Below are positions 1 to 5,525 of a stretch of 7,608 bases of DNA, piece after piece (within the stretch, counting starts at the first letter, position 1; the number at the start of each line of letters is the position of its first letter). Source of the stretch: Deltaproteobacteria bacterium (GTDB lineage Bacteria; Desulfobacterota; BSN033; UBA1163). Location: NCBI GenBank assembly GCA_016875155.1, contig VGSD01000131.1, positions 1 through 7,608 on the forward strand, given 5' to 3'. The notes beneath the pieces are model-generated. The model had not been told where the DNA came from. It saw only the letters and a program-made list of their open reading frames with translations, and searched no databases. Made by a program: the position numbers and the translations under genes.

Positions 1-490
1 CTGCTTTCAGATTGTTGATCCTTTCGGAGGCTTTATTGATTCTGATGACTTTACCATCATGGTCACAGATCCAAAGACCATCGTATGAGGAATCGATGAT
101 GGTGTCGAGCCAATTTTTCATATTCTTGAATAGATCCAATTCCTTTGAGATACCTTCAATCTCGGAGATATCTTGGAAGACACTTATGGCTCCTGTGGTT
201 ATCCCATCCTTGATAATTGGATTTATATTGGAGATCAGGGTAACTTCCTGCCCTTTAAGTTTCTCTCCATAAAAGGGTTTTCCTGTCTCCAGACATTCAA
301 GCAATTTGCCACCTGTATTCGGGAGGACTTTCAGAATGTATAAATTAATGGCCCCATGAGCGGGAATATTAAAAATCCTTTCTGCGGTTTTGTTAAAATA
401 GGTGATGATTCCCTCCGCATTGATGACGACAATGCCATTATAAATTGAATTGAGCGCCCATTGAGGATCGAGCGATTTCTCAGGGATCAT
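1..490 (-). CDS. PAS-domain sensory/regulatory protein, N-terminal 163 residues (cut by left edge)
   Basis: Translating the minus strand from the ATG at 490-488 gives 163 residues with no stop before the window edge. Two PAS modules are visible. The first spans about residues 12-110 and has the typical pattern ALNSIYNGIVVINAEGIITY, then FNKTAERIF, ending in the PAC-like segment GAISVFQDISEIE. A helical linker follows (about 108-128). A second PAS begins at about 127 with the same pattern (IIDSSYDGLWICDHDGKVIR, then INKASERI). PAS domains sense small ligands, redox state or cofactors. The start is firm: an in-frame TAG lies 12 codons upstream, and AGGAGG at 499-504 sits 8 nt before the ATG. 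A promoter lies just upstream. The output domain is outside the window. Tandem PAS followed by a sigma-54-interacting AAA+ domain and a Fis-type HTH is common in Deltaproteobacteria, but a histidine kinase is equally possible from what is visible. Confidence 0.88.
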   Translation of the reverse strand, partial: MIPEKSLDPQWALNSIYNGIVVINAEGIITYFNKTAERIFNIPAHGAINLYILKVLPNTGGKLLECLETGKPFYGEKLKGQEVTLISNINPIIKDGITTGAISVFQDISEIEGISKELDLFKNMKNWLDTIIDSSYDGLWICDHDGKVIRINKASERINNLKA

Positions 491-526
491 GTTTAAGGCC
501 TCCTCTGCGGCTTTCTTCCATGGCTA

Positions 527-555
527 TTTATACAAAATTACAGGTTTAATGGCAA
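527..555 (-). promoter_or_regulatory. Predicted sigma-70-type promoter for the PAS regulator gene
   Basis: On the minus strand TTGCCA (550-555; 5 of 6 to TTGACA) is followed after exactly 17 bp by TATAAA (527-532; 5 of 6 to TATAAT). Transcription would start near 520, giving a leader of about 30 nt that contains the AGGAGG ribosome binding site at 499-504. The geometry is good and the site lies in a 184-bp gap between two co-directional genes, so the regulator probably has its own transcription unit. Predicted from sequence only. Confidence 0.6.
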
Positions 556-674
556 ATTTCATCGGTCAACAGGTAAGGAACCAACGAAAAGATGGTTGGG
601 AGTTTATCTTTAGGGGGATAACAATTCAATTGGCAGCAAGATTAAGAAAATATTTTGTTGACGATACAACTATA

Positions 675-1832
675 TCAATAGGCGGAGTTGTAGATGGCGA
701 TGGCATCGTCGAGTGCGATTTTTCTTGGGTTATTGGCCAGGAGCCTTGTCACTTTCATGGCCGCCTCAGCCAACCGGGGAATTGCATTTTCCGGGACCCC
801 AACGTCCCTGAGCCTTCTCGGGACCCGAATGTCATCGGAGAGTCGTTCTACAAATTTTACTGCTGTTTCTGCCCCATCCATCACGGAAAGGGTCTCCGCT
901 TTCTCCCCGAAAGCCTTTGCCATCTGGGCGAACTTTTCAGGACACCCAAGGATGTTGTATCGCATCACATAAGGGAGCATCAATGTATTCGTGAGTCCAT
1001 GGGCGAGATGAAATTCTCCTCCGAGAGGATAGGCAAAGGCATGGACTGCGCCAACGCCGGCATTGGCAAAAGCGATTCCCGCAAGCAGGCTTCCCTCCAT
1101 CATATTTGAGCGGGCCGTCAGATTTTCCCCATTTGCATAGGCTATCCTTATATTTTGGGAGATGAGTTCCAAGGCTCTGAAGGCGAAGAGATCTGTTAAA
1201 TCAGTGGCGTTGATAGAAGCGTAGGCTTCAATGGCATGGGTTAAGGCATCCATTCCTGTGAAGGCGGTCACAGAAGGAGGGAGGCCAATGGTCAACTTGG
1301 GGTCAACGATGGCGACTTCCGGAAAGAGAAAAGGGCTGACGATCCCTTTTTTCAATTTCTCTTTGGTGTCGGATAAGATGGCGATGGGTGTGACTTCGCT
1401 TCCGGTCCCAGCCGTGGTGGGAACCAGGATCACGGGTATTCCTGGATTGGGAACGAGATCGATTCCAAATAAACCATCGATCTTACCAGGATTTGTGAGG
1501 AGGATTGAAGTGACTTTAGCAATGTCGAGAGAGCTTCCTCCTCCAAAACCGATGATGAGGTCAATTCCTTCTTTTTTGGCTTTCTCAACGCTCTTTTCGA
1601 CCACTTCAATCCTGGGATCAGGCTCCACGCCATCGAAAATTACAAAGGGAAGGCCAGCGGCTTGAAGGGACTTCTCAACGGTTTCGAGAAGGCCGGCTTG
1701 AATCACCCCCTGATCGGTGATAATGAGAACTTTTTTTGCTTTGAGAAGTTGAGCTTCCGCGCCTGTCTTTTCAACCGCTCCGAGTCCAAAAAGAATTCTT
1801 TTGGTGGTCCGGAAGAGAGTGAGTTTTTCCAT
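675..1832 (-). CDS. Iron-containing alcohol dehydrogenase (group III Fe-ADH family)
   Basis: This 385-residue protein has full family length. It should catalyse NAD(P)-dependent interconversion of an alcohol and its aldehyde or ketone in the cytoplasm. The N-terminal Rossmann-like domain shows VLIITDQG (35-42), the dinucleotide-binding GGGSSLDIAK (97-106) and PTTAGTGSEVTP (138-149). Asp40 aligns with FucO Asp39, a residue linked to NAD over NADP preference. The C-terminal helical domain carries the expected metal ligands Asp195 and His199 (in GMDALTHAIEAY), His264 and His278. It ends with the typical DDAIAIYNSAY. One notable position is Tyr268, where FucO has His267 (HAFAY instead of HxxxH); this looks like a subfamily trait, not damage. 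The start ATG has GGAGG at 1839-1843, 6 nt upstream. The gene lies 194 bp downstream of the transporter operon and 184 bp upstream of the PAS gene. Substrate unknown: lactaldehyde, butanol, 1,3-propanediol, 4-hydroxybutyrate or another alcohol cannot be separated by eye. Confidence 0.93.
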   Translation of the reverse strand: MEKLTLFRTTKRILFGLGAVEKTGAEAQLLKAKKVLIITDQGVIQAGLLETVEKSLQAAGLPFVIFDGVEPDPRIEVVEKSVEKAKKEGIDLIIGFGGGSSLDIAKVTSILLTNPGKIDGLFGIDLVPNPGIPVILVPTTAGTGSEVTPIAILSDTKEKLKKGIVSPFLFPEVAIVDPKLTIGLPPSVTAFTGMDALTHAIEAYASINATDLTDLFAFRALELISQNIRIAYANGENLTARSNMMEGSLLAGIAFANAGVGAVHAFAYPLGGEFHLAHGLTNTLMLPYVMRYNILGCPEKFAQMAKAFGEKAETLSVMDGAETAVKFVERLSDDIRVPRRLRDVGVPENAIPRLAEAAMKVTRLLANNPRKIALDDAIAIYNSAY

Positions 1833-1893
1833 ACTGAGCCTCCAGAGGTAATAGGTGCGCTAAGGCATGAATGAAGAAGAGATGCTGAAACGA

Positions 1894-1911
1894 GCCTGAT
1901 CTCCATCAGGC
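1894..1911. repeat. Perfect 7-bp inverted repeat upstream of the alcohol dehydrogenase gene
   Basis: GCCTGAT (1894-1900) and ATCAGGC (1905-1911) are perfect inverted copies separated by CTCC. The element is 61 bp upstream of the dehydrogenase start codon, where an operator or a 5'-leader hairpin would be expected. No U-run follows on either strand, so it is not a convincing intrinsic terminator. I could not pair it with a clear -35/-10, so its role as an operator is only inference. Confidence 0.4.
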
Positions 1912-1955
1912 CAAGGTTCAGAAGCATGACAAAAAGGATTTACATTCACTTTGGC

Positions 1956-2003
1956 ATCCCGAACCAGGTCCTGAACTTGATTCAGGATCTACGATTTCGG
2001 GAT
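1956..2003. repeat. Bipartite palindromic intergenic repeat (REP-like)
   Basis: A 48-nt imperfect palindrome. The outer arms ATCCCGAA (1956-1963) and TTCGGGAT (1996-2003) are perfect inverted copies. The inner arms AGGTCCTGAA (1966-1975) and TTCAGGATCT (1981-1990) match except for one G-T pair. Spacers are CC and ACGATT-type bases between arms, with CTTGA as the loop. It starts 24 bp downstream of the last transporter gene. Sequences built on CCTGAA-loop-TTCAGG recur as intergenic palindromes in many proteobacterial genomes (recalled, not searched). On the minus strand it could protect the 3' end of the transporter mRNA or support Rho-dependent termination, since no U-run follows. On the plus strand it is followed by a T-rich stretch (2008-2018). 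Confidence 0.65.
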
Positions 2004-2029
2004 CTCGTTTTATTTTATTCCTCGTTTTA
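2004..2029. repeat. 9-bp direct repeat CTCGTTTTA at the end of the LivF-type gene
   Basis: CTCGTTTTA occurs at 2004-2012 and again at 2021-2029, 17 bp apart start to start. The second copy covers the stop codon of the LivF-type ATPase gene. The block adjoins the 1956-2003 palindrome and makes the T-rich flank of that hairpin on the plus strand. It may be a by-product of insertion of the palindromic element or chance in AT-rich DNA. Confidence 0.35.
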
Positions 2030-2731
2030 CTTCCCAACCAACTTCAGCAGTCTCTCGTTTTCGAGAATTTCTCGGGGGTGCCCCTCAAAGATAATTTCTC
2101 CTCTTTCTATAATGTAGGTCCTCTCCGTGACTTGCGAAACGATTCGGACGTTGGATTCCGCAAGGAGGATCGTCACTCCCAATTTTCTGATCTGGTTTAA
2201 TGCCTCCATAAAATGATTCACCACGAGAGGAGCCAACCCTTCAAAGGCTTCATCCAACAGCAGCAATGAGGGGTTGAGCGCTAAGGCTCGGGCAACGGAG
2301 ACCATCTTCTTTTCCCCTCCGCTCAAGTTCAGCCCTTTTCTGTCCATGAAACTCTTAATTTTTGGGAAAATAGTAAATATTTTTTCGTAACTGAAGGTCT
2401 CCCCCTTTCCGCGCACCCATGTCGAAAGGTTAATGTTTTCTTCCACCGTGAGCTCTGTAAATATTCTCGTGTCTTCAGGAGAATATCCGATTCCTGAAAG
2501 AACTTTCTTCCGGGGGGATAGAGGAGTAATGTCTTTCCCATTAAAAATGATCTTCCCCGACCGGGAGGGATAGAGGCCGATTGTGCTCTTGATAATGGAG
2601 CTCTTTCCCGCTCCATTTCGCCCTAACAGGCAGACAATCTCTCCCTCATTCACCCCCAATGAAATATTTCTCAAAATCTGGGTCGAACCGATAAACACAT
2701 CTAAATTTTCAATTTTGAGCAGCATCTCCAT
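2027..2731 (-). CDS. HAAT-family ABC importer, ATP-binding subunit (LivF-type)
   Basis: A 234-residue ATPase, normal for LivF. It should power import as one half of an ATPase pair on the inner face of the membrane. Walker A is GRNGAGKSS (37-45). A LivF-type Q-loop region GYSPEDTRIFTELTVEENI lies at 82-100. The signature is LSGGE (136-140), Walker B is LLLLDE (156-161), and EGLAP follows at 164-168. LivF proteins usually have DEPSEGLAP and EQN; here these are DEAFEGLAP and ESN (192-194), so the switch region is slightly divergent, though all ATP-binding residues are present. The ATG overlaps the TAA of the upstream LivG-type gene by one base (TAATG), which points to translational coupling. An ATG two codons in is less likely because it has no usable ribosome binding site. 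Last gene of the transporter operon. Confidence 0.93.
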   Translation of the reverse strand: MEMLLKIENLDVFIGSTQILRNISLGVNEGEIVCLLGRNGAGKSSIIKSTIGLYPSRSGKIIFNGKDITPLSPRKKVLSGIGYSPEDTRIFTELTVEENINLSTWVRGKGETFSYEKIFTIFPKIKSFMDRKGLNLSGGEKKMVSVARALALNPSLLLLDEAFEGLAPLVVNHFMEALNQIRKLGVTILLAESNVRIVSQVTERTYIIERGEIIFEGHPREILENERLLKLVGK

Positions 2732-3474
2732 TAACTCACGATACCAAAGACAGTGGCTTTGACTTCTTTGTTTTCCATCACTTCGTTAGGCTTGCCTTCT
2801 GCGATCACCTTGCCTTCGTGCATGACGACGACCCTGTCGGAGTATCCTGAAACGATGTCCATGTCATGCTCGATGATGAGGGTTGATATCCGCTCCTTCT
2901 TTATTGCCTTAACGATGGAATCCATGACTTTAAATTTATCGTTTGTGGCCACTCCGCTGGTAGGTTCGTCCAATAAGAGCAGTTTCGATTTCAATGCAAA
3001 GGCAATGGCAATATCAAGAATTTTCAAATCCCCTTCCGAAAGGCCCTTGGGAGTCAAATTCTTTTTATCGGACATACTAAAACTGTCCAGAATCTTGATC
3101 GCCTCATCCGTGACAGAAGCGTAACGATCCGCCGGCAACAGCCCCCTTCGTATCATTCCATATTTTGAGAAAAGAGCGGTTCTAACATTATCCAGGACCG
3201 TGCAATTGGAGAAGAGTTGAATCAGCTGGAAGCTTCGGCCCACGCCCAATTTGATCCTGATATAAGGGGAAGCATAGGTGATATCTTTGTCTAAAAATAG
3301 AATGCGCCCGCTATCGGGTTTGATGTATCCGCTGATTAAGTTGACCAGAGTTGTTTTTCCAGCCCCATTGGTTCCAATGATGGAGACGATCTCCCCCTCC
3401 GTAATTTTTAGATTGACATGATCAACGGCTTTGACAGATCCGAAATGTTTCTTCAAGTTATCTATCGTTAACAT
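2731..3474 (-). CDS. HAAT-family ABC importer, ATP-binding subunit (LivG-type)
   Basis: A 247-residue ATPase, usual length for LivG, the partner of the LivF-type subunit encoded next. Walker A is GTNGAGKTT (34-42). The Q-loop Gln83 lies in GRSFQLIQLF (79-88), Walker B is LLLLDEPTSG (165-174), and the switch His203 lies in IIEHDMDIV (200-208). The ABC signature is LSEGD (145-149) rather than the LSxGQ common in LivG, and SGVAT replaces the usual AGLNP after Walker B. I recall this LSEGD/SGV combination from a subgroup of HAAT ATPases, so it is probably functional. GAGGA lies 9 nt before the ATG, inside the short 9-bp gap after the LivM-type gene. The stop codon overlaps the next start by one base. 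Confidence 0.93.
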   Translation of the reverse strand: MLTIDNLKKHFGSVKAVDHVNLKITEGEIVSIIGTNGAGKTTLVNLISGYIKPDSGRILFLDKDITYASPYIRIKLGVGRSFQLIQLFSNCTVLDNVRTALFSKYGMIRRGLLPADRYASVTDEAIKILDSFSMSDKKNLTPKGLSEGDLKILDIAIAFALKSKLLLLDEPTSGVATNDKFKVMDSIVKAIKKERISTLIIEHDMDIVSGYSDRVVVMHEGKVIAEGKPNEVMENKEVKATVFGIVS

Positions 3475-3483
3475 TCGGCTTCC

Positions 3484-4470
3484 TCAATCGCTTTTCTTTT
3501 TGATCATAGCCCACAGGCTTGAAAAGGCTCCTGCGACACCATTCGGAAGGAGAAGGACGAGAACAATCAGCGTCCCCCCGATAACAAACATCCAATACTG
3601 CGTATTCCCCATAGCGTATAACTTTAAGTAGGTAAAAATGATGGCGCCGATGATGGGTCCTTCAAAGATTCCGAAACCGCCCAGCAGGGTCATATAAACA
3701 ATCTCGCCTGAAAAAACCCAGTGGGACAAGTCGGCAGTGACATGGCCATTGACAAAGGTCCACAGGGCGCCCCCTAACCCAACAAACATTCCGGAGATAA
3801 CAAAAGCGTAAAGTCGATACCGACGAACACGAATGCCAATCAACTCGGCCCGGACTTCATTGTCCCTGATGGCCTGGAGGGCTTTGCCAAAGGGGGAACT
3901 GACAATCCCTTTCATGATGAGGAAGCTTACGGAAAACATCCCCAATAAGAAATAGTAATAAGTCCCTGAAAGAAACTCAGGTCTCCTGATCCCCTTGAAT
4001 GACATGCCAAACAGGGTGGGAAGGGGGACGCGAAGTCCGTCGGACCCCCCGGTAATGTGATAAAGTTTGAATAATAAGGCAAACAGGAGCATGGAAAGAG
4101 AGAGGGCGAGGATGGAAAAAAAGATTTTTGTGTGCCTTACGCAGACGAAACCGAAGATGATGGAGAGCACCATTGAAAAGAAGAGGGCGGCCGGAATCAA
4201 TATCTCGAGGGCGTAGGCCTGAGGAAGGTACTTCGCAATCATTGCAACCGTATAGGCCCCCGCGGCAAAATAGGCGCCGTGACCAAAAGACAAAAGGCCT
4301 GTATATCCCAGGAGCAGATTGAAGCCCAATCCAACAATGGCAAAGGTCATCCCATACTCGAAGAGCATGAGGTCATGGATAGAGAGAATTCGGGGGATGA
4401 ATAATAACGCAATGAAGGTTAATAAATAAACAATCCATCTTGGGTTTTTAACCATTCCCGTTAAGCCCAC
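3484..4470 (-). CDS. HAAT-family ABC importer, permease subunit (LivM-type)
   Basis: A 328-residue inner-membrane permease, full LivM length, with about eight or nine hydrophobic segments. Family hallmarks are LGFNLLLGYTGLLSFGHGAY (48-67), GGSDGL (141-146), the cytoplasmic EAA-like coupling loop FGKALQAIRDNEVRAELIGI (194-213) that docks on the ATPases, GMFVGLGGAL (227-236) and LLLPNGVAG (306-314). The chosen start is GTG at 4470-4468: GGGAG lies 6 nt upstream, embedded in the last codons of the LivH-type gene. The first ATG, five codons inside, has no comparable site. Only 2 bp separate it from the upstream LivH-type stop, so expression is likely coupled. It pairs with the LivH-type protein to form the transmembrane channel. 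Confidence 0.93.
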   Translation of the reverse strand: MGLTGMVKNPRWIVYLLTFIALLFIPRILSIHDLMLFEYGMTFAIVGLGFNLLLGYTGLLSFGHGAYFAAGAYTVAMIAKYLPQAYALEILIPAALFFSMVLSIIFGFVCVRHTKIFFSILALSLSMLLFALLFKLYHITGGSDGLRVPLPTLFGMSFKGIRRPEFLSGTYYYFLLGMFSVSFLIMKGIVSSPFGKALQAIRDNEVRAELIGIRVRRYRLYAFVISGMFVGLGGALWTFVNGHVTADLSHWVFSGEIVYMTLLGGFGIFEGPIIGAIIFTYLKLYAMGNTQYWMFVIGGTLIVLVLLLPNGVAGAFSSLWAMIKKKSD

Positions 4471-4472
4471 TT

Positions 4473-5339
4473 TTATCTCCCGAAAAGACCTTCTGGTTTA
4501 ACGACCAGAATAATACCAGCAATTAAGAATAATAAGGGCAATTCGATTTCCGGAAATACGGCAATACCAAAGGATCTTGTGAAGCCCACGAGGAGAGATC
4601 CTACCAAGGCGCCCTTGAGGCTTCCGAGCCCCCCCACGACGACCACAATAAAACCAAGGATGAGGGGTTCATGGCCAAATCCCAAAAGGGCTGGGGTCGT
4701 TGGGACGACCAGAGCCCCTGCCAATCCGGCCAGCCCTGATCCAAGCACAAAGGCGAATGTGCTGAGCCCGGTAATATTGAGCCCTAATCCGGTGGCCATT
4801 TCTCTATCCAGAGAAATGGCTCTTAGCATAATTCCCAACTTTGTTTTTGACATAAAGAGCCAGATAAATAGCCCTGCGATTAAAGCGATGAACATTACAA
4901 ATAGAAAGTAGGTCGGGTAAACATGTCCCCCAATATCGACTTTGCCTAAGAGATCAAAAGGGGCAGAGGCATAATAGGCCTGCCCCCCCCATATCAACTT
5001 GATGATATCTTCAAGGAGCATGAGCGCTCCAAAGGTGAGAAGGAGTTGGTACTCAAGGGTACGTTTATACATAAATCGGATTAAGGATTTTTCCATTAAG
5101 AACCCCACGATGCTTACCCCGATTAATCCGCTTAAGAGTGATACATAGAGAAAAAATGGCGGGACGTTCGTCCCGATGGCAATGATGACCCAGGCAGCGA
5201 TAAATGCGCCGATTGCATAAAGAGAACCATGAGCCAGGTTGAGGATGCCCATGACGCCCAGGATGATATTAAGCCCAAGGGAGATGAGAAATAAAAGGGC
5301 GGCAAAATAGAGACCATTAAGAGTGTAAATAATCCACAT
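4473..5339 (-). CDS. HAAT-family ABC importer, permease subunit (LivH-type)
   Basis: A 288-residue, strongly hydrophobic permease of normal LivH length. Hallmarks are LGLNIILGVMGILNLAHGSL (21-40), the EAA-like loop KLGIMLRAISLDREMATGLG (167-186), GSGLAGLAGALV (200-211), VVVVGGLGSLKGALVGSLLV (232-251) and the C-terminus KPEGLFGR. It forms the channel with the LivM-type subunit. The start ATG is unusual in having no clear Shine-Dalgarno sequence; the nearest purine run is GGGG about 11 nt upstream. A TATAAC box ends only 5 nt before the ATG, so a leaderless transcript is possible. It is separated from the binding-protein gene by a 186-bp repeat-rich spacer, while the three downstream genes are tightly packed, so this gene heads the membrane-component block. 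Confidence 0.92.
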   Translation of the reverse strand: MWIIYTLNGLYFAALLFLISLGLNIILGVMGILNLAHGSLYAIGAFIAAWVIIAIGTNVPPFFLYVSLLSGLIGVSIVGFLMEKSLIRFMYKRTLEYQLLLTFGALMLLEDIIKLIWGGQAYYASAPFDLLGKVDIGGHVYPTYFLFVMFIALIAGLFIWLFMSKTKLGIMLRAISLDREMATGLGLNITGLSTFAFVLGSGLAGLAGALVVPTTPALLGFGHEPLILGFIVVVVGGLGSLKGALVGSLLVGFTRSFGIAVFPEIELPLLFLIAGIILVVKPEGLFGR

Positions 5340-5344
5340 GACTC

Positions 5345-5371
5345 GTTATACCCCAATGACTCAAATTCCAA
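5345..5371 (-). promoter_or_regulatory. Weak possible promoter immediately before the LivH-type gene
   Basis: On the minus strand TTGGAA (5366-5371; 4 of 6 to the -35 consensus) and TATAAC (5345-5350; 5 of 6 to the -10 consensus) are 15 bp apart, which is short. The -10 box ends 5 nt before the A of the start codon, so RNA made here would begin at or near the ATG. This fits the missing ribosome binding site, but the spacing is suboptimal and the call is tentative. Confidence 0.25.
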
Positions 5372-5417
5372 TTAGGTGAGGTTAAAAGGTTAGGGCTATG
5401 AAGCCAGTTTGGTGAAA

Positions 5418-5439
5418 GGTCAATGGGTTAGGGTCAATG
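5418..5439. repeat. 8-bp direct repeat GGTCAATG, 14-bp period
   Basis: GGTCAATG occurs at 5418-5425 and 5432-5439, with GGTTA between them. The 14-bp spacing is not an exact helical turn. The copies lie within the larger inverted-repeat block. They could be a duplicated protein-binding site or simply degenerate units of the spacer repeat. Confidence 0.35.
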
Positions 5440-5463
5440 ATTTTAAAACCATTCCCTTTACCC
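5425..5463. repeat. Local imperfect stem-loop nested inside the spacer repeats
   Basis: GGGT (5425-5428) pairs with ACCC (5460-5463), GGG (5431-5433) with CCC (5454-5456), AATG (5436-5439) with CATT (5450-5453), and TTTT with AAAA (5441-5448), with small internal loops between. It competes with the long-range TTAGGG pairing because it uses the same GGGTTAGGG segment. It could be the tip of a larger structured RNA between the two genes. No run of U residues follows on the minus strand. Confidence 0.35.
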
Positions 5464-5525
5464 AAAGACGAAACTGACATCCTAACCCTAACCTTAACCC
5501 GATACTTTTACTTTTTCAGCAATTC

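Larger units (their letters stand above)
5386..5495. repeat. Inverted TTAGGG-like repeats in the spacer between binding-protein and permease genes
   Basis: AAGGTTAGGG (5386-5395) has an exact inverted copy CCCTAACCTT (5486-5495), which sits in a telomere-like run of CCTAACC units (5481-5493). A further exact 9-bp inverted match joins GGTTAGGGT (5426-5434) to ACCCTAACC (5485-5493), so alternative pairings compete for the same right arm. In the operon mRNA this would fold into a large hairpin between the stop of the binding-protein gene (5526) and the start of the LivH-type gene (5339). Structured spacers at this point in ABC operons commonly stabilise the binding-protein mRNA and lower expression of the membrane genes. 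That role is inference here. Confidence 0.55.

Noticed and set aside
564..600. Small CCAAC/GTTGG inverted repeat as a terminator for the dehydrogenase gene
   Set aside because: Only five base pairs around a nine-base loop and no U-run on the minus strand.
489..1109. 206-codon plus-strand open frame, with part lying opposite the dehydrogenase gene
   Set aside because: It is antisense to the well-supported Fe-ADH and its promoter region, its translation is Cys/His/Arg-rich without any family resemblance, and no ribosome binding site precedes it.
1231..1665. 144-codon plus-strand open frame
   Set aside because: Entirely antisense to the Fe-ADH coding region; it is a codon-bias shadow.
1926..2117. 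63-codon plus-strand open frame with a protein-like LNLIQDL segment
   Set aside because: That segment is the translation of the 1956-2003 palindrome, and the rest is antisense to the LivF-type gene.
5481..5500. Telomere-like CCCTAA repeats suggesting a linear replicon end
   Set aside because: Only about three degenerate units, located inside an operon with coding sequence on both sides; this is an intergenic repeat, not a chromosome end.
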